In this document: piece by piece, positions 1 through 11,735 of the stretch
Position numbering within the stretch: the first letter of the stretch is position 1
How the letters are laid out: each line of letters opens with the position of its first letter
Assembly: GCA_023213315.1 (NCBI GenBank)
Contig: JAKCPI010027556.1
Location: 1-64,000 of the forward strand
Direction: 5' to 3'
Source of the DNA: Euborellia annulipes
Lineage: Eukaryota > Arthropoda > Insecta > Dermaptera > Anisolabididae
DNA length: 64,000 nt
Program-made: the position numbers and the translations under genes
The notes under the pieces: generated by a model
Told to the model about the DNA's origin: nothing
The model's database searches: none
What the model saw: only the letters and a program-made list of their open reading frames with translations

Positions 1-714
1 AAAATTGTATTAGAGGTGACCAAAGCAAAAAAAAACTGAAAAAATTCGATTTTTCTAAACTTTTAGCCGTTTGTGGCACGTCTAAATGACCTCCGATTGG
101 GATGAAAGTTAAAGTTTATATGTATTATAACGATCTGCATATTTTTCCGGGGTGTAGCCTTAAAAAAATCCAAGTAATATAAAATTAGAGCCGCTTTAGA
201 GCACATTTTCTATTAAAATTTTATTTTCTCTATAGCTCTAAAATCTGACGTGATGGGGCAAAACTGATGGCATTTTTGGAATCAGCGCTACCCAAATATC
301 CAGAAATAGCTTCAAATTCTCAGTTAACAAAAAAAAAAGTTCTTTTTTGTTGCCCTATGTTATTATTAGTTTCAGCTTTCGCTCCTCCCAAAAAATTAAC
401 TTTTTTATTTTTCATTCGATGGGAATAAAATTTGAGAGGCTTCCTAGGGGTAAAAAAAAAAAAAAAATGAAAAATAACATTAAATATTTCTAAACCGGGC
501 CAAATAGTTTAGGCGTGGTCGTGTGAAGGAAAATTAAAAAAAAAAAAAAACATTAAATTTTCCATGGGGAGGTTTCCACCCCCCTAACAATTAACTCCTA
601 TAGTTAGCTAGAGTCCTGAAATTTTAGGAAAATTAAGAAGTTAGATAAATTGTATTCAATATCTTATAATTTGACCGCGATTTTGAAGGGGGAAATAACA
701 CACCAGACCAAACC

Positions 715-1035
715 ACTTAAGGATGAAGCAAGTGGCTAAGTTGTGGATTACGGATCTGAAGTCTCATCAAAGCTCGGGTTCGTATCCAGCTTACCGCAAA
801 TAATTCAAAATTGCCGGTCTTCTCTCTGGGTAGGAAAGTTGGAGAAAATCTCACCCCACAAAGGGCCCGATTTAAGGTGGCATATGTGCCTTAAAATGGG
901 GATAACTCTAACTGGGTAAGCCAGGAGAGCCGAGAAATGTGGGCCGGCTGGCTGAGAAGGAGCGATACCTCAGAAAATTCAAATTCAGGCCACATAAGAA
1001 AGTTTTAACCAGTAAGAGTTGGCGGGCACTACTAC
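715..1035 (+). mobile_element. SINE-5 candidate, tRNA-derived head
   Basis: GCAAGTGGCTAAGTTGTGG gives an A box and CTCGGGTTCGTATCC a B box at the right spacing. They are followed by about 230 bp of GC-richer unrelated sequence (GGCCGGCTGGCTGAGAAGG). Only one copy is in the window, so family status is inferred from the head. Confidence 0.45.
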
Positions 1036-1634
1036 ACAAAATACTTCGTTGAGTCCATGAGAATTTCTCCCTTAAAACAAAACTTTCACATAGAAAGATT
1101 GTTTAATTATTGGAATTTTTTTTTTTTTTAATACTTGAGACGACAAAGCACTGAAAAACGTCATTTAGCGACTAAGGGGGCGTAGACTTCCTAGGCGCAA
1201 GTCCGACTGTGTCGAGTAGTGTAATAATAATGATAGGAGTCGGCGAGAAGCTGACCCTCCCCTCTCCACAAAAGAGAGTAAAATAAAGAGAGAGAGAGAA
1301 AGAGAAGCTGCCCGGGGTGTGTCAGATGGTGGGACAAGAGAAATTAAGTCCCTCTTATAATTCCATCTGATGATGATCATTCTCTTCTAATCTCATCCTC
1401 TCTCTCTCTCTCTCTCTCTCTTTTCATCTTCAATCCTTAGCTCTCCAACTTCTCTCTCTTTTTCTCAACAAGTTTAACTTAAAAAAAGTGAAAAAAGAAA
1501 TTATACTTTCAAAATAATTATAAGATAAAATATATTATTGAAATTGATGCCGAGAAACATATAATACGAAACACCACTGTCACGCTGTTTTTTCGGCAAG
1601 GATGTGGGGAGGAAAAGCAAAAACAAGAGTTTTT

Positions 1635-2190
1635 ACTTTCTCTTAGCTATACATGTTAATTGATATACTGTATATAGAGAGAAAGTATTGCGATCATGTC
1701 AAAATTCGATGTCGAGATTTTGATGAATCTTCACGTTTTGAGGTCCCCTGAATCCAAAAATGTGGTTTTCGCGACATGGTCTGTCTGTGTATGTTCATTT
1801 TTAAGCATGAAGAAATTGAGCTATGAGGCTGAAATTTTATTTTTAAGTTAGGCACCCCATGAACGTGACACGAAGCTTTTGAACAAAATCGACCAAAGAG
1901 TACTAGTACTTTACTGATGCACTTTTTCAGTTTTTTCGATTTTCTCAAAATTCGCTCCAACGATTTTGATTAAAATTCAAAAATCAATTATTTTTTAGAT
2001 GCTCTTTAAAATGTATATTCTCATTTAGCTCTTGAAATTGTTTGAAGACTACTTTTCTCTTGTACTCAATAGGAAAGTTCGGAGAAATGGTTGCTATGGT
2101 AACAAATCACAAAAAATATGGTGTGACAAGCACAGAACACAAGTTTGGAGAGAAAGTTGCGTGCTGTGCGACCAGTCACATCAGATTTTT
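1635..2190 (+). mobile_element. HINE-like element, near full length
   Basis: Starts ACTTTCTCTTAGC and is followed by the family's AT palindrome, the GTCGAGATTTTGATG block and the GTGGTTTTCGCGACATGG block. The (TG)n core is nearly lost here. It ends in a 3' hairpin with GAGAAAGTTG inside and CACATCAGATTTTTT at the end. The small open frame on the opposite strand is inside this repeat and is not a gene. Confidence 0.75.
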
Positions 2191-3639
2191 TTAATTTAAG
2201 ATTTATGATAAACAATAGCATATAAATGTAAAATAACAAAAAATCAAGTTTAAAAATTTTGAATTTATTTTATCTTTGTATTGGGGCTGATTCGTATTAA
2301 ACAAAAGCAAAAAATGAAAATTTAAGTGTTTTTCGTGTCTATAAACACAATTCCAGCATTAGAACAGAAACCCATAAAAAATTTTTATTTTTGTTGACCT
2401 GTGTAATCGATGATCAAAGGAACAGATATTATGATGGGTTGCCTATCTAGCAGGCAGAACTATTAGAAGTAAATTCACCTCACATCCTAATTTAATTATT
2501 AAATTATTAAAAATTATATTAAACTTTATTTCTATTGAATTAGTAGCTATCAATTAATTGATCGGGACTAAATGACCTCTTAGGTCGAAAATAAAAAGCA
2601 TTTAAAAAAACCATCATTAATATAAAGTGTGTATGCCTATGGTTTTTATTTCCAAAAAATAGTATCAAAAGCTTTAAGAAAAAATTATTTTTATGAAGAC
2701 AAAGTCTTTTGGAAAATCGAAGTTTTGTTTGAAAAATTAATCAGATCTCCTTTTTATATAAAAAAAAATTTAAGCTAATAATATATTTATTTATATGTAA
2801 GATAGAGCACGAGATAAAAATAAACGAAGTAAATAATTGGTAATTCGTATTCAAGCTTTTATATTAAAATGAAAGGAGGGCGGTGAGGTGGGTGAGGACG
2901 GGTTGCGATATTTATGGAGATTTAAGAAATCGATTAAGCAACGCCAAGCGGACCCTTTTTCTGGCTGCCTAAAGGGAGGGGGATGGGGGATTCAAGGGGG
3001 TGGGGGATAAAAATTAAAAAGATGAAAAATGAATCAGGGCTGGTCTATATAACCGGGTGAGCCCCCATCCCCAAGCACCTCCAATCAAAACTCGCCAAGT
3101 GCCAACAACACGAACGAATGAACCCCGCGGGTTATATAATAAATTGAATGGCGGCGGCGGGGGTGGAGAAAAATGAGAGTTGCTCTCCTTCCATAGTCCT
3201 AGATTGAGAGTGTGAGAACTCCAAAGACTGCGCCAGTCGATACCCCATTCAATAAACAAAATAAATGCTAACATAACAGCACATACACCCAAACACTTTA
3301 GAAATAAATATTTATTTTCGGCTTAGTTCCATATCAAGGTGTTGACAAGAAAATATAATAAAAGTAAGAAAGACCATACAAGGGTAATTTTTATCCAACA
3401 TAAAATTTCAATAAAAAAAAGCAACGAAATTGCCCGGGGCTATTGTTTAATATGCCTATGCCATCACTATGGACCGTCCATAAAAAATCTTTGTCAAATT
3501 TCTCCGCAATTTTTGAATATATTTTTCTTAAGGGGGAGTTGGAGGGGCCGTCTAAACGTACTTAAAAAAAAAAAATAAATAAACTATTATAAGGAATTTT
3601 AAAGTGAAAATATTATTTGATCTATCAGCATGTCGCGTT

Positions 3640-3845
3640 ACAAGCCGTGACGTCAAATAAAAATGCCTGGACCCTAATATATATAAATTCATAAATAACG
3701 GTTATCGTAAATGTCTTATATGGCCTGAGCTGCCGAAAAGACAGTGTGAATGTGTGTGTGAGTGTGAATGAGAAAAAAAAAAAAAAGCCGTGACGTCAAA
3801 GGCCGTGACGCTACAAGCCTTGACGTCACAAGCCGTGAAGACAAA
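3640..3845. promoter_or_regulatory. Cluster of CRE-like TGACGTCA octamers
   Basis: Perfect TGACGTCA palindromes at 3648-3655, 3791-3798 and 3821-3828 lie in short GCCGTGACGTCA-type direct repeats, with further GCCGTGACG and GCCGTGAAG units. Two of the octamers are the two copies of a SINE target-site duplication. Regulatory function is not shown. Confidence 0.35.
3658..3786 (+). mobile_element. SINE-1, 5' truncated, with 14-bp TSD
   Basis: 3' half of SINE-1 (ATGCCTGGACC ... CTGCCGAAAAGACAGTGTG ... GTGAATGAG plus poly-A). It is flanked by GCCGTGACGTCAAA at 3644-3657 and 3787-3800, a 14-bp TSD typical of LINE-driven insertion. Confidence 0.85.
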
Positions 3846-4174
3846 AATAGGAAAGTTGAAATTTAATATATATGACGAATTATAAAAAATACGTAAATTG
3901 TGAGATTTAATTATTCAATTTTTAAATTGATAAAATATAATTTTTAAAATATTTTAAAATGATTCAAATCTTCAATTATTAAATAAATATTGTTCTCAGT
4001 TTTTAACATGCATCTATTGATTTCCTATTATCATTCCCATTTTCCAATTATTAAGTTAAGATTAAAAACACGATATTAATACCCTTAATTGAATAATTTT
4101 CTGAAAATTTTCAGTTAAACGCCTACGATTCGAAAAAAAAGTTTCACTTGCATCGTGGTTTCATAAAACCACAC

Positions 4175-4330
4175 AATGATTTTTCAATGCGTTTTTTAAA
4201 ATGAATTAAATTTATAAGGGATTATTGGGGCAGAAAGTTATAATTTTTTTAAAGACTTATTAAAAAATGATGGAAATTTATATTTTTTATCAAATAAATA
4301 CAGAAAACAATCGGTCCCAATAATTTAATT
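4175..4330 (+). repeat. MITE-like repeat with GATTATTGGG end, copy 1
   Basis: TTAAAATGAATTAAATTTAT then GGGATTATTGGGGCAG, and further on TCGGTCCCAATAATTT as inverted partner. The opposite-strand copy is at 8996-9165. Confidence 0.55.
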
Positions 4331-4470
4331 TTTTTTTTTAAACACGCACACTATTTTCTCATTCACACTCACATTCATACACACATAGACACAAGTCTTC
4401 TCCCTAGACCATTTAAGACTTTAACGACACTCGTATTTATTAATATATTTATATTCCATATCCAGGCATT
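4324..4470 (-). mobile_element. SINE-1, truncated, older member of a pair
   Basis: Reverse poly-T, then CACTATTTTCTCATTCACAC and ACCATTTAAGACTTTAACG, up to CCAGGCATT, where the next SINE-1 begins. Confidence 0.75.
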
Positions 4471-4714
4471 CTTTTTTTTTTAAACATTCCCACTTTTTTT
4501 CCCACTCACACTCACACACACATTCACACAGTCTTTTAGGCAGCTTAGGCCATATAAGAATTTAAACGATATTAGTATTTATAATATATATTTATTTGGG
4601 GTCCAGGCATTTTTATTTGGTATCCAAATGGCTTAAATAAAATCATCATACTGCCTGGGATCCGAACCCCCGACCATTGGTATACAAGGTTGGGCATTTA
4701 ATCCATAACCAACA
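4471..4714 (-). mobile_element. SINE-1, near full length, inserted next to an older copy
   Basis: Poly-T start, TG/CA-rich tail, GGCTTAAATAAAATCATC, then the tRNA-like head with a B-box complement (GGATCCGAACCCC). The A-box end is decayed (ACAAGGTTGGGC). Confidence 0.8.
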
Positions 4715-4757
4715 TTTTTTTTATATTTTTTAATTTAATTAACATAAATATATTGTC

Positions 4758-4840
4758 TCTCTAAAGAGGCCAGAGGTTAAGCGGATAATCTACAACCCAA
4801 CTCAGGTTCAAATCCCATGAGAAGGGATAAAGTTCAATCT
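4758..4840 (+). mobile_element. tRNA-like SINE head
   Basis: AGAGGCCAGAGGTTAAGCGG and CAGGTTCAAATCCC resemble A and B boxes. The cloverleaf is not complete, so I read it as a SINE head rather than a tRNA gene. Confidence 0.4.
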
Positions 4841-5732
4841 ATCTTTATATTGTCTTTGTAAAAATTTAAATTACGACACTCATAAAAATTCTCTTTCATT
4901 TAAATCGGTGGATGAAAAGTTCACTTAATGCGTTTATCCTGACACAAAGAGCGCATAAAAATGAGTCTTTTTTTAATTATTTAAGAAATTTTATGAGTTT
5001 TAAGTATGATGATGAAGAGGATCAAGAAGAATAGAGCGATAGAGAAAGAATACTAAGTTATGATATAATGAAACAAGTCCAGCAGGGCTACTCGTTCGGC
5101 TATTCTTAATATATAAATCAATTTGCATAATATTAGCTTAACTCTTGAACCTTCCTCAACGGCTGTTGAGGAGTTTTAACTTTTTTTTTTTTTTTAGAGG
5201 GAAGGCATGAATGTTTTAACGACGAATAACGCCATAGGTGAATCTCACGGGGCGGGAGAAAAACCCCTTCTCCTACCCCCCACCCCACCCTCTCTCTCTC
5301 AAGGGCTCAAATAAAATAAAATATAAATTATGATAATAGACCAAAAACATCTGTAACTCCTTTCGACGATGGCGATTCAAATTTACATAACGATGTTTTT
5401 GCCCCCCCCCCTCTCCTCGTCCCCTTCTCTCTGTCCCTTTCTCTATATATCTTCTCTCTTAACAATATATTTAATTATTTGTTTTTGTAACAATATGTAT
5501 GTATAAAATTTAGGTGGTTTGATCATCCAACCGTAATTTATTATTGCTTTATTCGGTAGCTAGATAAAGAAGGGAGCAGATTCATCCCTTTCTGGGAAAA
5601 AAAACTTGAATTTTGTAAAATCATAAGTTATTTATATGTAAGACTATATAAATAAAATAAAATAAATTTATTAACATAATCCTAAAATAAAAATGAGATT
5701 ATTGTTTTTGCTGTGCGTAAAAGGGATATAAA

Positions 5733-6341
5733 AAATCTGGCGTGACTGGTCGCACAGCACACAACTTTCTCTTACGTTCGGCAATCGAAAGTTGTGTTCT
5801 GTGCTTGTCACATCAGATTTTTTTGTGTCGAGATATATTTAGTTCCACAGATATATTAAAATTCAAGATGTAAAATTTATAAACATGGGGAAATATTTAT
5901 ATTTTGTTACCATGGCAACCATTTCTCCTATCTTTCCCATGAAGCCCAAGAGTTTTCAGGGTAAAATGAAAATATACATTTGAAAGAGCATCTAAAAAAG
6001 AATTGATTTTTGAATTTTAATCAAAATCGTTTGAGTGAATTTTGAGAAAATCGAAAAAAAAAACTGAAAAACTACATCAGTAAAGTAGAACCCTAGTACT
6101 CTCAGGCAGATTTTGTTCAAAAGCTTCGTGTCACGTACCTAACTTAAATATAAAATTTAGACCTCCTAGCCCTCTTCGGTCTTGGGATATTTTGTTCACA
6201 CACACACACACATACACAGACAAACAGACCATGTCGCGAAAACCACTTTTTTTTATTCAAGGGACCTCAAAACGTGTATATCCATCAAAATCTCGACATT
6301 GAATTTTTGACATGAATCCAATACTTTCTCTCTATAGGCGT
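5733..6341 (-). mobile_element. HINE-like element interrupted at its 5' end
   Basis: Reverse-strand copy. The 3' hairpin is at 5733-5822 (AAATCTGGCGTGACTGG ... CACATCAGATTTTTTTG). The body includes the CA repeat at 6196-6218 and the CCATGTCGCG block. The terminal GGTAAGAGAAAGT is missing because the foldback element starting near 6342 occupies the AT-rich stretch beside the 5' end. Confidence 0.75.
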
Positions 6342-7422
6342 ATATATATGTCGTAGACAGATCGTGAAATTAGACAGTTCATGAACTGTCTAGACATTTC
6401 ATGAACTGCAGCCAGATCGTGTAATGGTCAAACAGTTACATGATCTGGCTAAAAATTTTAGACAGTTCATGAAATGCAATTGGGCCTTAGACAGATCGTG
6501 TAATGCTCGAGAATTACATGAAATGTCTAAATTTTTTAGGCAGTTCATGAACTGCCTAACAGCAGTTTTGCCGATCGTGTACTGTTTGTAATTTAATGCA
6601 ATAAATCTAAAAAAAAAATTTATTTTTTCGAAAATCAAAAAAAGGGCTTCTATAAGTTGTTGACATTTTAAATAGCTTTAATTAAAAAAAAAATTGAGGT
6701 AGATAGCTTCAAATTTGTGGCCGCTGGAATCTCCCAAAATTAGAACCCCGAGACCACGCACCTTAACTCAAGATTTACAAAGTGAGGAAGATTTGAAAAA
6801 TTTATTTTTTTTTTTTATTTTTTATTTTATTTTTTTTTTTTTAAGTAAAAAAAACATTCACACTTTTTTCTCAATCACACTCACACTCACACACACATTC
6901 ACACAGTCTTTTCGGCAACTTAGGCCATATAAGACTTTGACGATAACCGTTGTAATATATATTATCTATTGTGGGTTCAGGCATTTCTATTTAAGCCATC
7001 TGGTATCCAAATGGCTTAAATAAAATCATCGGACTGCCTGGGTCCAAACCCGCGACGTTTGGTATAGGAGGTAGGCACTACCTACTACGCCAGACCGGGG
7101 GCTTGGAAAATTTAGTAATCGATAATAATAATAATATTGAAAAAAATTGACTTTTTTCGAGATCTTTATTTGCTTTACAAAGAGTACACACGATCGGCAA
7201 AACTGCTGTTAGGCAGTTCATGAACTGCCTAAAAAATTTAGACATTTCATGTAATTCTCGAGCATTACACGATCTGTCTAAGGCCCAATTGCATTTCATG
7301 AACTGTCTAAAATTTTTAGCCAGATCATGTAACTGTTTGACCATTACACGATCTGGCTGCAGTTCATGAAATGTCTAGACAGTTCATGAACTGTCTAATT
7401 TCACGATCTGTCTACGACATAT

Positions 7423-7428
<6 letters not shown>
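6342..7428. mobile_element. Foldback element built of short palindromes
   Basis: Arms of about 240 bp (6342-6582 and 7183-7428) are near-perfect inverses. Each arm is itself a string of small palindromes such as ACAGTTCATGAACTGT and CAGATCGTG/CATGATCTG units. The spacer has about 120 bp similar to 53200-53305 and a SINE-1 with its own TSD. No transposase frame is present. Confidence 0.75.
6805..7102 (-). mobile_element. SINE-1, full length, inside a foldback element
   Basis: Poly-T, tail, and tRNA-like head to CGCCAGACCGGGGGC. Flanked by TTGAAAAATTTA (6793-6804) and TTGGAAAATTTA (7103-7114), a 12-bp TSD with one difference. It sits in the spacer of the foldback element 6342-7428. Confidence 0.85.

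Positions 7429-7466
<38 letters not shown>
7418..7466. repeat. (TA)n microsatellite
   Basis: About 48 bp of TA dinucleotides with one interruption, at the outer edge of the foldback element. Similar TA runs follow at 7556-7590. Confidence 0.9.
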
Positions 7467-7470
<4 letters not shown>

Positions 7471-7496
7471 CTGGAAGGTTTCCGCGACCGGATGTA

Positions 7497-7556
7497 TGCA
7501 AAGATAAGTTTTCTCGGGTGTTCCCGCGACTTAACCCGAGAAAACTTATCTTTGCA
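7497..7556. repeat. 23-bp perfect hairpin
   Basis: Arms 7497-7519 and 7534-7556 begin TGCAAAGATAAG and are exact inverses with a 14-nt loop, set in (TA)n on both sides. Confidence 0.9.
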
Positions 7557-7589
7557 TATATATACAGCTGATATATATATATATATATT

Positions 7590-7856
7590 TAATTTAACGA
7601 TTGTCAACAGTAGTGTCTTGTCGTTGATATTGAATTGTTTCAACTGATATTGTGTTTTGTTGGCCAAGTGTACTGTACTTTATCGTTTAAACATGCCGCA
7701 CGTATTTACACATGCTGAGTATGCCGATATGGTTTACGTGCGGCATATACATTATACATGTTGTATGTCATTTTTTATTGCAATTCTTCTGTACTACTAC
7801 CCCCTAAAATATTCACTATTCCTCCTGAACACCCTGTATAATAGTAATATTTAGAA
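7590..7856 (+). pseudogene. DUF4817-like transposon ORF remnant
   Basis: ATG at 7693 begins MPHVFTHAEYADMVYVRH, which resembles the start of the DUF4817 domain (pattern F-T-x-x-E-Y-A-D-M, then V-Y). That domain is common in repetitive ORFs of arthropods. The normal continuation (a Gly/Cys segment, then Ala-rich and RxYxxRFP segments) is lost after about 18 residues; the frame runs on as unrelated sequence to a stop at 7854. The stretch ends with ACACCCTGTATAA, a terminus I associate with this class of insect repeat. The start of the frame and a point about 50 bp later form a 12-bp inverted match (ATGCCGCACGTA / TACGTGCGGCAT). It is a decayed remnant, not a working gene. Confidence 0.45.
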
Positions 7857-8016
7857 AATGCATGAATTTAACTTGGACGGTGGGTGTCGTGATTTTAATG
7901 AAATTTGATGACATGTATAAACTTGATAAATAGGACCAGCGTCTGTTTATCCACCATACCCACTATTTATTTGCAAATATTTGGGGCTGCAAAACGTCAC
8001 CCATCATTAGTGCAGA

Positions 8017-8199
8017 TAGTGTTGGTGGTGATGTAGTCTATATTTTTACCTCTGATCATATACCTAAATGTTTGAAAAGATACTTTCTTGAAAATATTTT
8101 TTTTGCTGGTAATTTGCCTATTTAGAGAACACTAATATGAAAATGGCAAATATTTATATGATCAGAGGTAAAAATATAGGCGACATCCACCACCAAACT
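8017..8199. mobile_element. MITE-like imperfect palindrome
   Basis: Ends TTGGTGGTGATGTAGTC and its inverse (GGCGACATCCACCACCAA). The inner arm TTTTTACCTCTGATCATAT is repeated inverted. About 180 bp, no coding capacity. Confidence 0.7.
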
Positions 8200-8995
8200 A
8201 AATTTATTTAAGGATGCACGTTATAAAAATATTCGAAACAATCCAAGACACAATGACAACTGAAGGTTAGGTTATTAAGAACTCATTTTGGAAGTTCATG
8301 ACTTCAATCGAACAGATATCAAAATATCCAAAAGTTGTTCTTTTTGTTCTAGGCAATTTGGGTACGTTTGCATCTTTTGACCTAAATAGCGTGCCATGGT
8401 CGCTTTGCACTTTTTAACATGGCAAGTGAAACGAACACACCAATTACTAAAATTATATCAATGAGAATTTATATGATGAATTCGTTTATTCTTCATAGGC
8501 ATTTTGCTATCTCAATAAAAAGCTCTCAGGAATCGAATTCATTTATCTCATTATCCTACGGATCTTGGTAGAAGAAATTTGCTCTGTTAAGGGGGAACGG
8601 GAGCGAAGGTGTTACGCATGTTTTTCCCAATAAGATGGCGTAGTGTGTCATAAAAAGTATGCCCAAAAAATCAAGTAATTCAAAAATTTGCCAAGAGATG
8701 TCAGAATGGTAGCTAATAATATTTAATGCATTTGGTTGATTTTCATTGATCTTTTAACAATAAATACTTTATAAATGTTATTATATATTGTGTATCTTTT
8801 ATAAAAGCATAAAAATATATAAATATAGGCCAGATATAGGCCAAAAGGGGATCAGTTGTTAGACTAGCCTGCCTTCTATTGCAAGAATGCTGAACTAATT
8901 TGTCAGTTGATTTTTAGATAAATCATCTAAGCTTATTTTTAAAATTTCTTAATTAATATGTGATTAATAATAACAATAAATTCATTTTTAAATTT

Positions 8996-9165
8996 AAAAA
9001 AAATTAAAGATTATTGGGACAGATTGTTTTTTTTTTGTATTTGCTTGATAACAAAAAAATTAATTACGATAATTTTTTAATAAGATCATTAAAAAAATTA
9101 TAGCTCGATGTCCCAATAATCTCTTATAAATTTAATTCATTTAAAAAAAACCGCATTCAAAATTT
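8996..9165 (-). repeat. MITE-like repeat with GATTATTGGG end, copy 2
   Basis: GATTATTGGGACAG at the left and GATGTCCCAATAATC then TTATAAATTTAATTCATTT at the right, the inverse of the repeat at 4175-4330. Confidence 0.55.
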
Positions 9166-9504
9166 TTTTATAAAAATCTGGTTTTTTTTTAAGTACAATA
9201 TGTTTAGACGTCGCACCTGAACCCCCTTAATTCCAAACTTATCAATCGACTCAAATGATTTTCTCTCCAATAGAAATAATCTTCCATAGTTGTTTATTTA
9301 ATTTGATAGAAGTGATTTTTTGTTACTGTTTTTTATCAGTATGCTTATTTAACAGAAATAAGATTTTCATATCCAACTGTATATATTTTAATGGGTGTTT
9401 TATATTTCAATTACATTTTTATTCAAAGGATCTTCTTTCCTTTTTTTTAATATTATATAGTATAATAATAAAAAGGTGCTTTTGTATGTCTTTGTAGGCA
9501 AGGA

Positions 9505-9735
9505 TTCGAATAATTGAACAAGCAATTAAATACTATTGTATTTGCGCGAGCCAATGCGGTGATAATCGCGTGGTTTCATCCACCCCTTTTTTCGTTATCG
9601 AGCCCCATCAAATGGGGGACTGCCCACCCACCCACAATCCAGCTGCGCTTTATCATCAACACAGACGTTTCTTCTGCTCTTGATTTGAAAAGGAAAATTC
9701 AAAAACCCGCCGCCACCACGGCCGCCGAGTAGATA
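9505..9735. other. GC-richer island, possible conserved noncoding element
   Basis: Non-repetitive block with GCGCGAGCCAATGCGG, GATAATCGCGTGG and GCCGCCACCACGGCC in an AT-rich neighbourhood. A 72-codon frame crosses it, but I see no start context, splice sites or domain. Confidence 0.25.
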
Positions 9736-10004
9736 AAACGAATTAACGCACAAAAAAAAAAAAAAAAAATTGTTTGAAATGTGTGTGCAATTCTTTTTCT
9801 CTTGTGTTGATTTTTGTTTAATTAATTTTGCTCATGGAGCGTGAAAACGTTTTAATCATGAGCGTCGGTTTTTTTTTAAACGTGTGCATTCGAGCTTAAA
9901 TATCTTTCTTTTTGAAATTTGCATGATTTTTTTTTTTTGGTTTTAACTCTATTATATTGCAGTGTGTATAATTTTAAATTAAAAATATCAATAGCAGAGA
10001 TTGT

Positions 10005-10430
10005 ATGTCGGATGGAGGGTGGATGGGGGTGGGGGTCGGGTGGGTTGGGGCGCGCGCCGCTCCGGGCCACTCAAAGGGCACTAATTATCCGGCTATTAAA
10101 ATCGTATCGGTTTTTATAAATTTAATATCGTGTGGTGGGATATGGGGGTGTGGGGGATGGGGAACCCCAACCCTAACCTTATCGAGGCGCCCATCAATGC
10201 ATTGAATTGAGTATTGAGTGAAAGGAGGCCAAAAACTTCAACTTCTTGCCCCTTTGGTTGAGCTCCGCCCCTCGGCCAATGGCAACTGGGAGGCGGGGCT
10301 CAGACGGCCAATGAAAAAACCCTACCTTTTTTACTCGGAGAGAAAAACAATTTTTTATCACTCCCTCTCCATTGCTTGAAGAAAAGAGGGAAGTGCGAAG
10401 GGCGGCGGACCTCCGTCCCAATCAAAGATA
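10005..10430. promoter_or_regulatory. Promoter-like island with paired CCAAT and GC boxes
   Basis: 10255-10310 contains CTCCGCCCC, CGGCCAATGG, GGGAGGCGGGGCTC and CGGCCAATGA: two GC boxes and two CCAAT boxes within about 60 bp. G-rich tracts lie upstream (10015-10050). The arrangement is typical of a TATA-less promoter. No gene is recognised on either side. Confidence 0.4.
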
Positions 10431-10436
10431 TTATTA

Positions 10437-10740
10437 CGCATATTTAAGACAGATTGTCTATTTTGAAAAATTTTTTTAATTGGAAAGAACTCTAATTTAA
10501 CAAGTTTTAGGTATATAAATTTTATTAAAAAAAAAAAAAAAAATAGTTCTTTAAGACCGCAGATTGATGATAAATAAAAAGATGTAAATTAGTATCTCGA
10601 GATTTTTATCCTTTGAATATTATACAAAGAAAAAACAAAAGGCACCAAGAGGTTCTCGAATGCCTTTATTATTCCTTCTTTGAAAAATTTACGAAAGGTC
10701 ATCCCATTTTTATATAAGCTTATTATGCATTAACTCCTTT
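10437..10740. other. AT-rich intergenic, nothing recognised
   Basis: Contains only an A-run near 10522-10541. No gene signal or repeat copy seen. Confidence 0.5.
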
Positions 10741-10744
10741 TAGC

Positions 10745-11011
10745 GCCCTTGGGGTTTGGTGTAGAGGTTAGCGTGCTAACCTCGTATACCAAACATCGCG
10801 AGTTCGGACCCCAGGCAGTCCGATGATTTTATTTAAGCCATTTTGATACCAAATGGCTTAAATAAGAATGCCTGGACCCCCAAATAATATATATTCATAA
10901 CGGTTATCGTCAAAGTCTTAAATGGCCTAAGTTGCCGAAAAGACTGTGTGAATGTGTGGGTGCATGTGAGTGTGAATGAGAAAAAAGTGTGAGTGTTTAA
11001 AAAAAAAAAAA
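10745..11011 (+). mobile_element. SINE-1, full length reference copy with 13-bp TSD
   Basis: Best example of the family, about 267 bp. The head GCCCTTGGGGTTTGGTGTAG contains a pol III A box (TGGTGTAGAGGT) and is followed by a B box (AGTTCGGACCCC). Then come the paired ATACCAAATGGCTTAAAT region, GTTGCCGAAAAGACTGTGTG, a GTGAGTGTGAATGAG tail and poly-A. Both flanks carry AACTCCTTTTAGC (10732-10744 and 11012-11024). Confidence 0.9.
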
Positions 11012-11735
11012 AACTCCTTTTAGCAACAAAACACGATGGATCGAACGGAAATCCCACGGTTCAAGAACATTAAAAGAGAAAAAGTTTCTAACAAAAAAAC
11101 TCATTATCATCGATTTAATTCTTTTCGAACTCACAATCAGTTTATTTATTCGTAATTACTAGGATTTAAGAAGGAAGAAAAGTAATATGGCAGAATTATT
11201 TAAATAATGAATTTTCTTAAACTGTAGGCCTACTACTAACTAAATTCAAAAATATTACTTTTTAAAAAGAAATTTTCTTTTTGTGAATTTGGGGATGAGA
11301 TGTAATTTAAATTTCTTAGTCTAATAAGGCAAAATAAATTAGATGATTAGCCGAATTTCTAATAAAAAGTACATAAAAATTCCTGGGAAATAAAACTGGA
11401 AATCGCCCAAGTAATAAGAAAATTATTCCTTCAACCAATCATATTGATACTATGCCAGAGATATAGGATAATTTTTGACGAAGGGAGATTGCGAATATAA
11501 TTTATAATATTTATATAATTTTCGAGACCTATACACCCAACTCTTTTTTACACGAATATTAGACAACACGGTTCACCAATAAGAACAAAAAAACTTTTTA
11601 CACAAATTTTTTATTCTTGAACGATTCCTAATTTTTTTCCTTTTTTTTAATACTATTTTTAACAGTGTCTTACAGAAACTTAAGTAGGCCTATATTGTAT
11701 TGGAGGAATGTCCTGATCAGGATTTTTATGTGTTG

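Noticed and set aside
10745..10830. Functional tRNA gene (A and B boxes present)
   Set aside because: The cloverleaf does not close, and the sequence continues into the SINE-1 body with poly-A and a TSD, so it is a SINE head. The same reasoning applies to the other tRNA-like heads.
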